From contig URLQ01000068.1 of the NCBI GenBank assembly GCA_900548745.1, positions 1-14,842 on the forward strand: 14,842 nucleotides of DNA, given 5' to 3'. Positions 1 to 9,100 of the stretch are shown here, piece after piece. The position numbers were made by a program, and so were the translations under genes. The notes under the pieces are model-generated. The model ran no database searches, had not been told where the DNA came from, and saw only the letters and a list, made by a program, of their open reading frames with translations. The stretch comes from an uncultured Prevotella sp. Lineage in GTDB: Bacteria; Bacteroidota; Bacteroidia; Bacteroidales; Bacteroidaceae. The first letter of the stretch is position 1. Each line of letters begins with the position of its first letter.

Positions 1-1
1 A

Positions 2-262
2 AACAAGCAGGTTATCCGACGCATCCTGGGTGGACGCTCGGCATCGTCATACGATGTGGTGAAGACTCAATACAACACCTATATGTTTGACGGAGAATTC
101 GAAAGCACCAACGGCGTCGTTGACCCTTACGACATAAGCGGAACAGCCATCGAGGAAGACCCTGCATTCAAAGATGCAGCAAACGGAGACTTCACCGTGG
201 GCGGAGCTGCACAGGTTACAAACAAGACCGGCGACCCACGCTGGCTGCCGACAGCGGAATAA
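2..262 (+). CDS. C-terminal end of a secreted beta-helix (pectate-lyase-like) protein, partial
   Basis: An open frame enters from the left edge and stops at TAA 260-262, giving 86 visible residues; the true start lies upstream. The tail contains DPAFKDAANGDFTV followed by GDPRWLP. From memory, a 'D-P-x-F-x-D-x-x-x-G-D-F-T-V ... G-D-P-R-W' ending is typical of Bacteroidetes proteins annotated with DUF4957/DUF5123, which are right-handed beta-helix proteins related to pectate lyases and often encoded beside SusC/SusD pairs. Only the last coils are visible, so no catalytic residue can be checked and it may be a lyase or a non-catalytic binding protein. It ends 46 bases before the SusC gene with no terminator between them, so co-transcription with susC/susD is likely. 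This suggests a pectic substrate for the locus. Family call moderately sure; function unsure. Confidence 0.6.
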   Translation, partial: NKQVIRRILGGRSASSYDVVKTQYNTYMFDGEFESTNGVVDPYDISGTAIEEDPAFKDAANGDFTVGGAAQVTNKTGDPRWLPTAE

Positions 263-308
263 AACGCCATACGGCTAAAAATAACAACAGAAATAAAAAG
301 CACTGAAT

Positions 309-3300
309 ATGGAAAGAAAAACTCTAATTAGTTTATGCTTTGGCTGCATGGCGCTGGTGTCTACACCAATCTATGCACAACAGGAACAGACAATAAAGGG
401 TACCGTAGTAGACCAGAACGGAGACCCCATCATCGGAGCATCAGTACGCGTGGTAGGCAAAAAGGGCGACAACGTAGGTGTTATAACGGATATCGACGGA
501 AACTACTCTCTCACAGCACCCAAGGGCAGCAAGGTGACGATTTCATACATAGGCTACCTTCCGCAGACGGTGACACCGGGCGGAAAGACACAACTGAAGG
601 AAGACTCGCAGAACCTGGAAGAAGTGGTAGTAGTAGGATACGGCACACAGAAGAAGGCACACCTGACGGGTTCTATCTCTACCGTACCGATGGATGAGAT
701 ACAGGACATCTCTGGCGCAGGACTCGCCAATGCCCTCTCGGGACTTATGAACGGCGTAAGCGTGAGCGGAGGCGACGGACGAGTTGGCAGCAACGCACAG
801 ATCACCATCCGAGATGCCAACGATATTGCCGGCATCACAAGCAACACAAGACAGACGGAACCGCTCTTCGTCATCGACGGATATATCTACCCTAATGATA
901 TAAAAATAGGTAACACCGACGGACAGAATCTCGGTTCGCAGGCTTTCAATAACCTTGATCCATCAGAGGTGGAGAGCATCACGGTGCTGAAGGATGCTTC
1001 GGCTGCCGTATACGGAGCACGTGCTGCCAACGGTGTTGTACTCGTAACGACAAAGAAGGGAAAGATTGGCACACCACGTATCTCATACAGCGGAACATTC
1101 GGATTTACCGATGCAGTTTCCACACCAAAGATGCTGAGCGCATACAACTACGGACGCTTCTACAACATTGCAGCAGCTGCCGACCCGACAAACACTTCGC
1201 TCAACCACACCACAGCACTCTTCCAGGCTGACGAGTTGGAGGCAATGAAGAAACTAAACTATGACCTGCTCGACAAATACTGGGAGACGGCTTTCACACA
1301 GCAGCACAGCGTAAACGTGAGCGGCGCTACTGACAAGGTGAACTACTTTGCCGGAATATCATACTTCGACCAGGACGGTAACCTCGGAAAACTCGACTAT
1401 GACCGTTGGAACTACCGTGCAGGAGTCGACGTGAAGATAAGCAAGAACCTGAAGGCAAACCTGAGTGTAAGCGGAGACTATTCCAACAAAAAGACACCTA
1501 ACGTGAAGCTCGGTAGTTCTGGACAGGAGAACGACTACAGAAGTCTGCTCTACCGTCCGCGCTACATTCCAGAATATGTTGACGGAAAGCCAATCCTCTC
1601 ATACGGCGTAAGCAATACAGAGAGCAATGCCGCACAGCGCTACAACTACGACCTGATGCAGAACCAGGGTGACTACTCGGAGAACAAGACTTCTAACGTG
1701 AACATCAACGGTAGTTTGGAATACGACTTCAACTGGAACGAGATTCTGAAAGGATTGAAACTGAGATTCTCTTACTCAAAGAGCATCTTCAACGACAAGT
1801 CGAACCAGTATGGCTCGCAGTTCACACTCTATAAGATGACAAACCGCTTCGGAAGCGGAGCACACCTCTATACACCGGTAGGAGGAGAGGACCTCGAAAC
1901 ATACTACGGCGAAGGAAACTTCGAGTCGCAGACCTACAACAACGGCTCAATGTCGTACCTCTCACGAGACATGTCGCGCGCAGACAACTATCAGATAAAC
2001 TTCACCGCACAGTATCAGCGCAAGTTCGGCGAACACGACATCAACGCCCTCTTCTCTATCGAGAAGGCAGAGAGCGAGTCGGAATGGCTCAAGGGACAGG
2101 TTTCTGACCCGTATCCTTTCACTAACGGACAGTCGAACGGAGCTTCAGGACAGACTACCTACGCTCCGCAGTGGACACACTACGAGTCGGGCTCCCTCTC
2201 ATATATCGGACGCGTGAACTATTCTTACGCCAACAGATACCTTGTGGAATTCCTCGTGCGTGCCGACGCCTCTACAAAGTTTGCCAAGAACAACCGCTGG
2301 GGCACATTCCCGTCAGCCAGCCTCGGTTGGGTAATATCGGAAGAGAAGTGGTTCAAGAAAGCCGCACCATGGGTCGACTTCCTGAAGCTTCGCGCATCAT
2401 TCGGTCTGACAGGACGCGACAACACCCTTGCATGGCAGTGGATGCAGCACTACAGCATTTGGAACAAGACGAAAGACAACGCCATATTCGGAACAAACAT
2501 TACGCAGAACGGACAGTCGTTGCGCATGGACAACAACAACGCCGACAGAAACGAGAAGGTACACTGGGACAAGTCGTACAAGGCAAACTTCGGTATCGAC
2601 TTCAACGTACTGAACAGCCGCCTCGCCGTTACTCTCGAAGCTTACCGTGCATGGAACCGTGACATGTTCATGAACCTCTCTGGCGAGGTGCCTGGCACAG
2701 TGGGTGCGCTCTCTGCATACACCAACGTGGGTGAGGTTGACAGCTGGGGATATGAGGCAAGCGTTACATGGAGAGACAAGATCGGAAAGGACTTCAAATA
2801 CCGTGTGGGCGTAAACTTCGGATACAGCGACAACAAGGTGCTGAAGACCGACTTTGCCACAAACCCAGAACAGATCTACCAGTCTGTACAGAAGGGCGGA
2901 CGAAGCGACGTAGGATTGTGGGGATATGAGTGCATCGGCATGTTCCGCAGCTTCCAGGAAATACAGGAATATGTTGAGAAATACAACATCACATCATACA
3001 TGAACAAGCCGGTGGACAACATCCGCCCTGGTATGCTCATATATAAAGACGTAAGAGGAAAGATGAACGAGGACGGCACATATGCCGGACCGGACGGCGT
3101 GGTTGACGAATATGACAAGGTGCGCCTGTCTCACCGCTCAAGCAACCCTTACGGCTTCACAACAAACCTGAGCGCAGAATGGAAGGGACTCTCGCTCACC
3201 GCACAGCTCAGAGCTTCGTGGGGAGCAAGGACTATGATTCCGGGACAGGCCATCAAGGCTTACTACGGCACCGACGCGACAAACATGCCGTCGTTCTGGA

Positions 3301-3665
3301 ACCCGGACGACATCTTCGTATATCAGGACATTACGGACGGAAACGGAAACGTAGTGGTTTCAGAAAACAGAAACGGCTCGCTGCCTAACCCAAGCTCAAA
3401 CTACAGCTACGTGAACAGTGCAAACTCAAGCTTCTGGATGGTAAGCGGCACACGCGTAACTCTGAGCCGCCTCACTCTGGCTTACAAACTGCCAGGCAAA
3501 TGGTTCAAGAAAATCGGTGTACAGAGCGCAAGGGTGAATATCACAGGACAGAACCTGCTGAGCTTCTACAATCCTTATCCAGATAACTTCATCGACCCTA
3601 TGTGCAGCTACGGCAGCTATCCTAACCTGAGCAAGTGGACTCTCGGTGTAAACCTTTCATTCTAA
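309..3665 (+). CDS. SusC/RagA-type TonB-dependent outer-membrane transporter
   Basis: This is the outer-membrane channel that imports oligosaccharides together with the SusD lipoprotein encoded next, using TonB energy. The 1118-residue length is normal for the family. Residues 1-23 are a signal peptide ending in IYA before QQEQ. Residues about 27-103 form a carboxypeptidase-regulatory-like beta-sandwich (GTVVDQNGDPIIGASV, then DIDGNYSL). The linker EEVVVVGYGTQKK (104-116) is the usual SusC/TonB-box region. The plug domain follows, with PLFVIDG (185-191) and ITVLKDASAAVYGARAANG (224-242). The rest is the beta-barrel, ending in the aromatic residue Phe (TLGVNLSF). The plug reads ITIRDANDIAG where many relatives have an I-R-I-R-G motif, a small variation. 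No N-terminal STN signalling domain is present, so there is no sign of direct signalling to an anti-sigma factor. ATG 309 gives the signal peptide directly. The A-rich leader AACAGAAATAAAAAG has no clear Shine-Dalgarno, as is normal in Bacteroidetes. Substrate cannot be read from the sequence. Confidence 0.97.
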   Translation: MERKTLISLCFGCMALVSTPIYAQQEQTIKGTVVDQNGDPIIGASVRVVGKKGDNVGVITDIDGNYSLTAPKGSKVTISYIGYLPQTVTPGGKTQLKEDSQNLEEVVVVGYGTQKKAHLTGSISTVPMDEIQDISGAGLANALSGLMNGVSVSGGDGRVGSNAQITIRDANDIAGITSNTRQTEPLFVIDGYIYPNDIKIGNTDGQNLGSQAFNNLDPSEVESITVLKDASAAVYGARAANGVVLVTTKKGKIGTPRISYSGTFGFTDAVSTPKMLSAYNYGRFYNIAAAADPTNTSLNHTTALFQADELEAMKKLNYDLLDKYWETAFTQQHSVNVSGATDKVNYFAGISYFDQDGNLGKLDYDRWNYRAGVDVKISKNLKANLSVSGDYSNKKTPNVKLGSSGQENDYRSLLYRPRYIPEYVDGKPILSYGVSNTESNAAQRYNYDLMQNQGDYSENKTSNVNINGSLEYDFNWNEILKGLKLRFSYSKSIFNDKSNQYGSQFTLYKMTNRFGSGAHLYTPVGGEDLETYYGEGNFESQTYNNGSMSYLSRDMSRADNYQINFTAQYQRKFGEHDINALFSIEKAESESEWLKGQVSDPYPFTNGQSNGASGQTTYAPQWTHYESGSLSYIGRVNYSYANRYLVEFLVRADASTKFAKNNRWGTFPSASLGWVISEEKWFKKAAPWVDFLKLRASFGLTGRDNTLAWQWMQHYSIWNKTKDNAIFGTNITQNGQSLRMDNNNADRNEKVHWDKSYKANFGIDFNVLNSRLAVTLEAYRAWNRDMFMNLSGEVPGTVGALSAYTNVGEVDSWGYEASVTWRDKIGKDFKYRVGVNFGYSDNKVLKTDFATNPEQIYQSVQKGGRSDVGLWGYECIGMFRSFQEIQEYVEKYNITSYMNKPVDNIRPGMLIYKDVRGKMNEDGTYAGPDGVVDEYDKVRLSHRSSNPYGFTTNLSAEWKGLSLTAQLRASWGARTMIPGQAIKAYYGTDATNMPSFWNPDDIFVYQDITDGNGNVVVSENRNGSLPNPSSNYSYVNSANSSFWMVSGTRVTLSRLTLAYKLPGKWFKKIGVQSARVNITGQNLLSFYNPYPDNFIDPMCSYGSYPNLSKWTLGVNLSF

Positions 3666-3683
3666 TAATTTATAAAGATAACA

Positions 3684-5897
3684 ATGATGAAAAGTAATAT
3701 ATTTAAACTATTCGGTATCGGTCTCACTGTCGCAGCACTCGCTTCATCATGCAGCGAGTCGTTTCTCGACGACAAGAAGGATTCCGACAACTTCGGTCCT
3801 GAGATTTACAACAATCTCGACGGCGCCACACTGCGCGTAAACTCCGTCTACGGAGAATGTCTGCCTAACCCAAGCGCAGCAGCAGGATGGAACAACAACT
3901 GTACAGGCATATATTCCGACATACAGTCGAAAGCCACCGAGGAATACTGCGGCATAAGCAGCAGCAGCGAAACAAGCTTCGTAAACCCTCTGTACGAGAT
4001 GGACGCCATAACGGGTAACAGAGTGCCCGACTATTTCCAGAATGAACAGAAACACCTCTCTAATGTTTGGGGACGCATCCGCAACATCAACGACGTCATT
4101 GAAGGCATCAGCAAATCCTCATTGAGCCAGGAAAACAAGGACAAGCTACTCGGACAGGTGTATTTCTTCCGTGCATGGTGCTACTACCAGCTGGTGAAAT
4201 GGTATGGAGGCGTGCCTATCATCAAAACCGTACAGAACACGGACGCAGCATCGTTTACTCCACGCTCTTCAGCAAAGGAATGTTTCGACTTCATCATCGA
4301 AGACCTTGACAATGCAGCAAAGCTGCTCTCAGACGCCACTACAAACGGAGGTTGGGACTCCAACAACTGGGGACGCATAACATCTGGCACAGCTCTCGCC
4401 CTGAAGGGAAGAGTGATGGTACTGTGGGCAAGTCCTATGTTCAACCGCACCAACGATAAGACACGCTGGGAAAATGCTTACCAGGCCATAAAGGCAAGCA
4501 TCCCTGTACTGAACGCCTGCGGCAACGACCTCTATATGGGCAGCAACAACATCAACGGCTCGGCATTTGCTACACCGTTCGGAGAGGTTAAGAACTGCGA
4601 AGACGTATTCGTGGCTCTATTCAACACCAACGATGACGACAGCGACGAAGGAAAGAACAACCGTTGGGAGAACGGCATACGACCATACAACACCAACAAC
4701 GGCAAGGGCGGAGGCTACGAGGCTTCGGCTATGATTGTGGACATGTTCCCGATGGCTGACGGAAAGCTGCCTTTTACATGCGACACTTATTCAAAACTCG
4801 AGAAATCAGGAATAAGCTACGAAAAGGACTATCCGTTCATGAACCGCGACCCACGCTTCTATCGCACTTTCGCTTTCCCTGGCGTACGTTGGACATACAA
4901 CGGAGACGCAAGCCAAGGCGGTTCTAACAACAACCCAACTGATGGAAAGAACTACTCGCTCTGGAACTACGTATGGTACACAAGTGCCAACGACCAGGGC
5001 AACGTAGAGAGTGGCGAGGCTTATGGTGCAGACAACCTGCTGAAGAACAAGAAAGGAATATACGTGCGCAAGAGAACAAGCGACTACGATCTTGGCTCTG
5101 CCATGTATAACTACAGTTCTGGCTCAAGAAACGGTGCCTTCTCATTCTGCGCCGCACCTTACATCGAAATTCGCTACGCAGAGGTACTGCTTAACTATGC
5201 AGAGGCTGCATGTGGCGCAGGACATATGAACGAGGCTGTAGAACAGCTGCAGAAAATTCGATCACGCGTAGGCTATACAGCAGAGAACAACTATGGTCTG
5301 CCTACAAACCTGGCTTCTGATCAGGCTGCCTGCATGAGTGCCGTACTGCTTGAACGTCAGATAGAATTAGCATACGAAGGAAAGAGATTTGACGATATGC
5401 GCCGTTGGATGCTCTTCGACGGTGGAGCTAACACAGCAGAAATAAATGGTGCCCCTGCAACATGGAAACTCACAGGATGGGACGGAAACACATGCACATG
5501 GCTTGGTTTCAAGCCTTTCAACGGACAACGCCGCGAGCGCATGGAATTCAGAGTGGCAGACAAATATGGAATCGGGGGCACTACATACGACTCGGACCCA
5601 CTTGTAAAAGCCGGTGTGGTGCGCTGCGCACCTATCGACCTGCGCCAACCTATTGCTGAGCAGCAGGAAGTGCTGAAAAACTGGTACTCCGAGAATCTCG
5701 TGAGAAAAGACAGCAAGGGTGACGGTCGAGACCAGAACCACGTAGACCTTACCATACACTTCTTTGCAAAGTACTATTTCCTCGGACTGGCAAGCGGTGC
5801 TTCTACACGTAACGACTCACGTCTGCAGCAGACCATCGGATGGGCTGATGCAAACCACGGCGGAGCAAACGGTACATTTGACCCGTTGGCTGAATAA
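3684..5897 (+). CDS. SusD/RagB-family surface glycan-binding lipoprotein
   Basis: This is the surface lipoprotein that caps the SusC channel and binds the glycan. It has a lipoprotein signal peptide with lipobox ASSC; Cys23 would be lipidated, and SESFLDD follows. The N-terminal SusD-like region carries RAWCYYQLVKWYGGVPII (about 164-181), the classic TPR-helix signature. LKGRVMVLWASPMF follows at about 240-253. The C-terminal RagB/SusD domain carries RYAEVLLNYAEAA (about 496-508) and LLERQIELAYEGKRFDDMRR (555-574). At 737 residues it is longer than many SusD proteins (about 500-650); the extra length lies in insertions in the middle and C-terminal parts, possibly loops around the ligand site. 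Two adjacent ATGs (3684 and 3687) are both usable. It starts 18 bases after the SusC stop, so the two are one operon. A terminator lies about 110 bases downstream. The family call is very sure; the ligand is unknown. Confidence 0.97.
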   Translation: MMKSNIFKLFGIGLTVAALASSCSESFLDDKKDSDNFGPEIYNNLDGATLRVNSVYGECLPNPSAAAGWNNNCTGIYSDIQSKATEEYCGISSSSETSFVNPLYEMDAITGNRVPDYFQNEQKHLSNVWGRIRNINDVIEGISKSSLSQENKDKLLGQVYFFRAWCYYQLVKWYGGVPIIKTVQNTDAASFTPRSSAKECFDFIIEDLDNAAKLLSDATTNGGWDSNNWGRITSGTALALKGRVMVLWASPMFNRTNDKTRWENAYQAIKASIPVLNACGNDLYMGSNNINGSAFATPFGEVKNCEDVFVALFNTNDDDSDEGKNNRWENGIRPYNTNNGKGGGYEASAMIVDMFPMADGKLPFTCDTYSKLEKSGISYEKDYPFMNRDPRFYRTFAFPGVRWTYNGDASQGGSNNNPTDGKNYSLWNYVWYTSANDQGNVESGEAYGADNLLKNKKGIYVRKRTSDYDLGSAMYNYSSGSRNGAFSFCAAPYIEIRYAEVLLNYAEAACGAGHMNEAVEQLQKIRSRVGYTAENNYGLPTNLASDQAACMSAVLLERQIELAYEGKRFDDMRRWMLFDGGANTAEINGAPATWKLTGWDGNTCTWLGFKPFNGQRRERMEFRVADKYGIGGTTYDSDPLVKAGVVRCAPIDLRQPIAEQQEVLKNWYSENLVRKDSKGDGRDQNHVDLTIHFFAKYYFLGLASGASTRNDSRLQQTIGWADANHGGANGTFDPLAE

Positions 5898-5916
5898 GAG
5901 GTAAGTATTTATCTCG

Positions 5917-5985
5917 TCAACTTGTCCACATGTTGATAATTGAGAAGTCCAACATACTTTTACTCATGTACAAGTTGAAAACTTG
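5917..5985 (+). repeat. Overlapping inverted repeats in the 3' UTR after the SusD gene
   Basis: TCAACTTGT (5917-5925) is the exact reverse complement of ACAAGTTGA (5970-5978). The right arm also overlaps a tight hairpin, CAAGTT-gaa-AACTTG (5971-5985), so the two folds exclude one another. Neither is followed by a T-run, so neither is a terminator by itself. This may be an mRNA 3'-end structure or chance in AT-rich sequence; confidence in any function is low. Confidence 0.25.
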
Positions 5986-6009
5986 AAAATCTAAAGTTAC
6001 ATTATTATA

Positions 6010-6046
6010 AATGGCACGTCTGAAATATGGCGTGCCATTATTTTTT
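6010..6046 (+). terminator. Rho-independent terminator of the SusC/SusD unit
   Basis: A perfect 9-bp stem AATGGCACG (6010-6018) / CGTGCCATT (6031-6039) with a 12-base loop is followed by A and six Ts (6041-6046). It lies about 110 bases after the SusD stop and 70 bases before the chosen start of the next gene. It should stop or reduce read-through from susC/susD. Confidence 0.85.
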
Positions 6047-6075
6047 GTGCATACACAAAAATTATTGTAACTTAG
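6042..6075 (+). promoter_or_regulatory. Probable Bacteroidetes-type promoter for the 6117-9188 gene, with an inverted repeat over its -33 motif
   Basis: TTTG (6044-6047) and TAACTTAG (6068-6075) match the Bacteroidetes -33 TTTG and -7 TAnnTTTG elements (7 of 8 in the latter), with a normal 20-base spacer. The -33 motif is built from the T-run of the upstream terminator. A perfect 8-bp inverted repeat TTTTTGTG (6042-6049) / CACAAAAA (6054-6061) with a 4-base spacer covers the -33 motif and could be an operator. The start would fall near 6082, giving a leader of about 35 bases before ATG 6117. Confidence 0.55.
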
Positions 6076-6116
6076 CACCCCAAATAAATACAGAAAAGGC
6101 AAAAAACAAACGAAAA

Positions 6117-9100
6117 ATGAACAAAACAAGAATCATAGTAATGTCGCTTGCCCTTGGATTATACACAGCAACATGGGCAGGGGGAAAGCCGAAGAAGGCA
6201 TTCATTCCTATGGACTACTCCACTTGCGGTTACCACGCCTCGGAACTCAGCATCCCTGATGTAAGGAACGTTGTGACTGTAACGAAAACGCAAGGCGACT
6301 GTAGCTCACGCATACAGAAAGCCATTGACTATGTGGCTTCCATGAAAGCAGACAAGAACGGACATCGAGGCACTATCCTCATTGGCGAGGGAACATTCTA
6401 CATAGAACAGCCGCTGAGAATTTCAGCGTCAGGAGTAGTGCTACGAGGCATGGGAAAGAACAAGACACGCCTCGTAAAAAAAGGCTTCGAACGTGAAGCG
6501 CTTATATACATCGAAGGAAAAAGCTCTTTGACAAAAGGCGACACGATAAAAGTTGCAGACCAAAAACTGGCGGCAGGAAGCAACAAACTGACACTGGCTT
6601 CTGCTGCAAAGGTAAAAGCCGGCGACAGAATAATGATTCTCCGACCATCTACAAAGGAATGGATTGCCGCCCTGAAATGCGATGACTTCGGTGGAGGACT
6701 GGACTACACAGGATGGAAGCCAACCGACATAGACATACTATGGAACAGAACCATAACGAGCGTTGACGGAAACAACATAACCATCGATGCACCGCTCACC
6801 ATGACCATAGACCAACTTTACGGCAACGCCTCACTCATAACATCTTACAATAAAGGCGAAATAACGGAATGCGGTGTGGAGAACATGACTATAGAATCAG
6901 CACACAATGACTGGAACCCGAAGGACGAAGACCACTGTTGGGACGGTGTGTGGATGAACTACACAAGCGACTGCTGGGTGCGCCGCGTGGACTTCAAGCA
7001 TTTTGCAGGAAGCGCCGTGAACCTGCAGAAGCAGGCAAGACGCACCACCGTGGAGGACTGCGTGGCAAGCGAACCCGTATCTGAAATTGGCGGATGGAGA
7101 AGAAGGGTCTTCCTTACACGCGGTGAACAGAACCTGTTTCAGCGTTGCGTATCAAAAGATGGCTACCATGACTTTGCCGCCGACTATTGCGCCGCAGGAC
7201 CTAACGCTTTCGTACAATGCGACGGTGAAGGCTCACTAAGTTTCAGCGGCAGCATCGGCTCATGGGCACCAGGACTGCTCTTCGACGTGGTGAACATAGA
7301 AGGCAACGACCTTTCGTTCCGCAACCTCGAAAACTGGCAGATGGGAACAGGATGGAACACAGCAAACAGCATGTTCTGGCAATGCACCGCTTCTACCCTA
7401 TTCTGCTACTCGCCCGACAAAGACAACCGCTGCAGCGCCAACGCCTGCTGGGGAACCATGACGGGCAACGGAGAATGGAGCGGAAGTAACGATGCGGTAA
7501 CACCAAGAAGCTTGTTCTACGACCAGCTACAGAAACGAGTTGGCGAAAAAGCAAACAACGGCTTCGTATACAACAGAAACATCACGGCTTCAAGCAGCCC
7601 AACAATTGAGGTCGCACAAAAACTTGCCTTGGAGTCGGTAACAACACCTCGTGTAACTATAGAAATGTGGATGGACTCCATACCTTACACAGCAAACATC
7701 TCAAAAAACGGACTGAAAGACATTGACAACATCAAGTTTGGCAGAAACAATAAAAGCTCCGCAAAAGACTTACACAGCAAAGAAAAAAAATTCGCAATTA
7801 CTGACGGGCACCTGACTTTCGATGGCAAACTCATTGTCGGCAACCGCTTTGCTATACCGTGGTGGAACGGACGAACGAAAGACAACTTCATACTGAAGAG
7901 CGCAAAGCCAGCAATAACACGCTTCGTGCCTGGCAGGGAAGGCACAGGATGGACCGATCGCATAGACTCTGTTGTGACTTTTCTTAAAGACAACGACTAT
8001 TGCATGCTCGACCAACACTACGGACTATGGTACGACTTGCGCAGAATAGACCACGAGAGAGTAAAACGCAGCGACGGTGAAGTAAGCGCACCGTTCTACG
8101 AACAACCCTTCGCTCGCAGTGGCAAAGGCAAAGCATGGGAAGGACTGAGCAAATACGATCTGACGAAGCCTAACGAATGGTATTGGCAAAGGGAACGTGA
8201 GTTTGCTGAAACCGGAGCCAAAGAAGGCTTGCTGCTTTTCAACCAGAACTACTTCCAACATAACATCATCGAAGCAGGCGCACACTGGGTTGACTCACCT
8301 TGGAGACCGGTGAATAACATAAACAACACGAACTTCCCAGAACCAGTTCCTTTTGCAGGAGACAAACGTGTGTTTATGGCAGAACAGTTCTACAACGAAA
8401 ACGACCCTGCCCTGCGCCCTCTGCACAAAAGCTACATACGCATGTGTCTTGACCAACTGAAAGACAACGACAATGTTGTACAACTCATCAGCGAGGAATA
8501 TACAGGCCCTCTCCACTTTACACGCTTCTGGCTGCAGACCGTTGCAGAATGGGAGAAGGAAACCGGCAAACATCCTATCATTGCCCTCAGTTGCACTAAA
8601 GATGCACAAGACTCCATACTTGCAGACCCTGAGCTGTCGAAGGTCGTTGACGTCATCGACATACGCTACTGGCACTACAATACTGATGGCTTATGGGCAC
8701 CGCCTGCAGGCAAGAACATGGCACCACGCCAGTTCATGCGCAAAATGAAGGTTGGCAAAACCGGCTATAAGGAAGCATATAAATCCGTAAGCGAATACAA
8801 GCGCCTCTATCCACAAAAGGCCGTTACATTCTTCGCACAACAATATCCACAATACGGCTGGGCTATACTAATGGCAGGAGGCTCATTGCCAAACATACCT
8901 GTCAAAGACGTAAAATTCCTCACTGACGCAGCAAAAATGTATGTCATGGCAAACGACGGAGGCGACGACTCCTACGACATTCTCGGCAACCCTGATGTCG
9001 GCTATATAGTTTACACCCATAACGACCGTGAACAGAAGGTTGCAGCCTCTCCAGGCAAGTACAACATCTATGCTATAGACAAAAGCAACGGTACAATGAA

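Noticed and set aside
2171..2662. 163-codon open frame on the + strand inside the SusC gene
   Set aside because: It overlaps the SusC barrel in another frame and has an Arg/Gln-rich composition typical of out-of-frame reading.
6027..6116. Upstream in-frame ATG that would extend the beta-helix fusion protein by 30 residues
   Set aside because: The ATG lies in the loop of the terminator hairpin and upstream of the likely promoter. The extension (MACHYFLCIHKNYC) would bury the signal peptide that begins at 6117.
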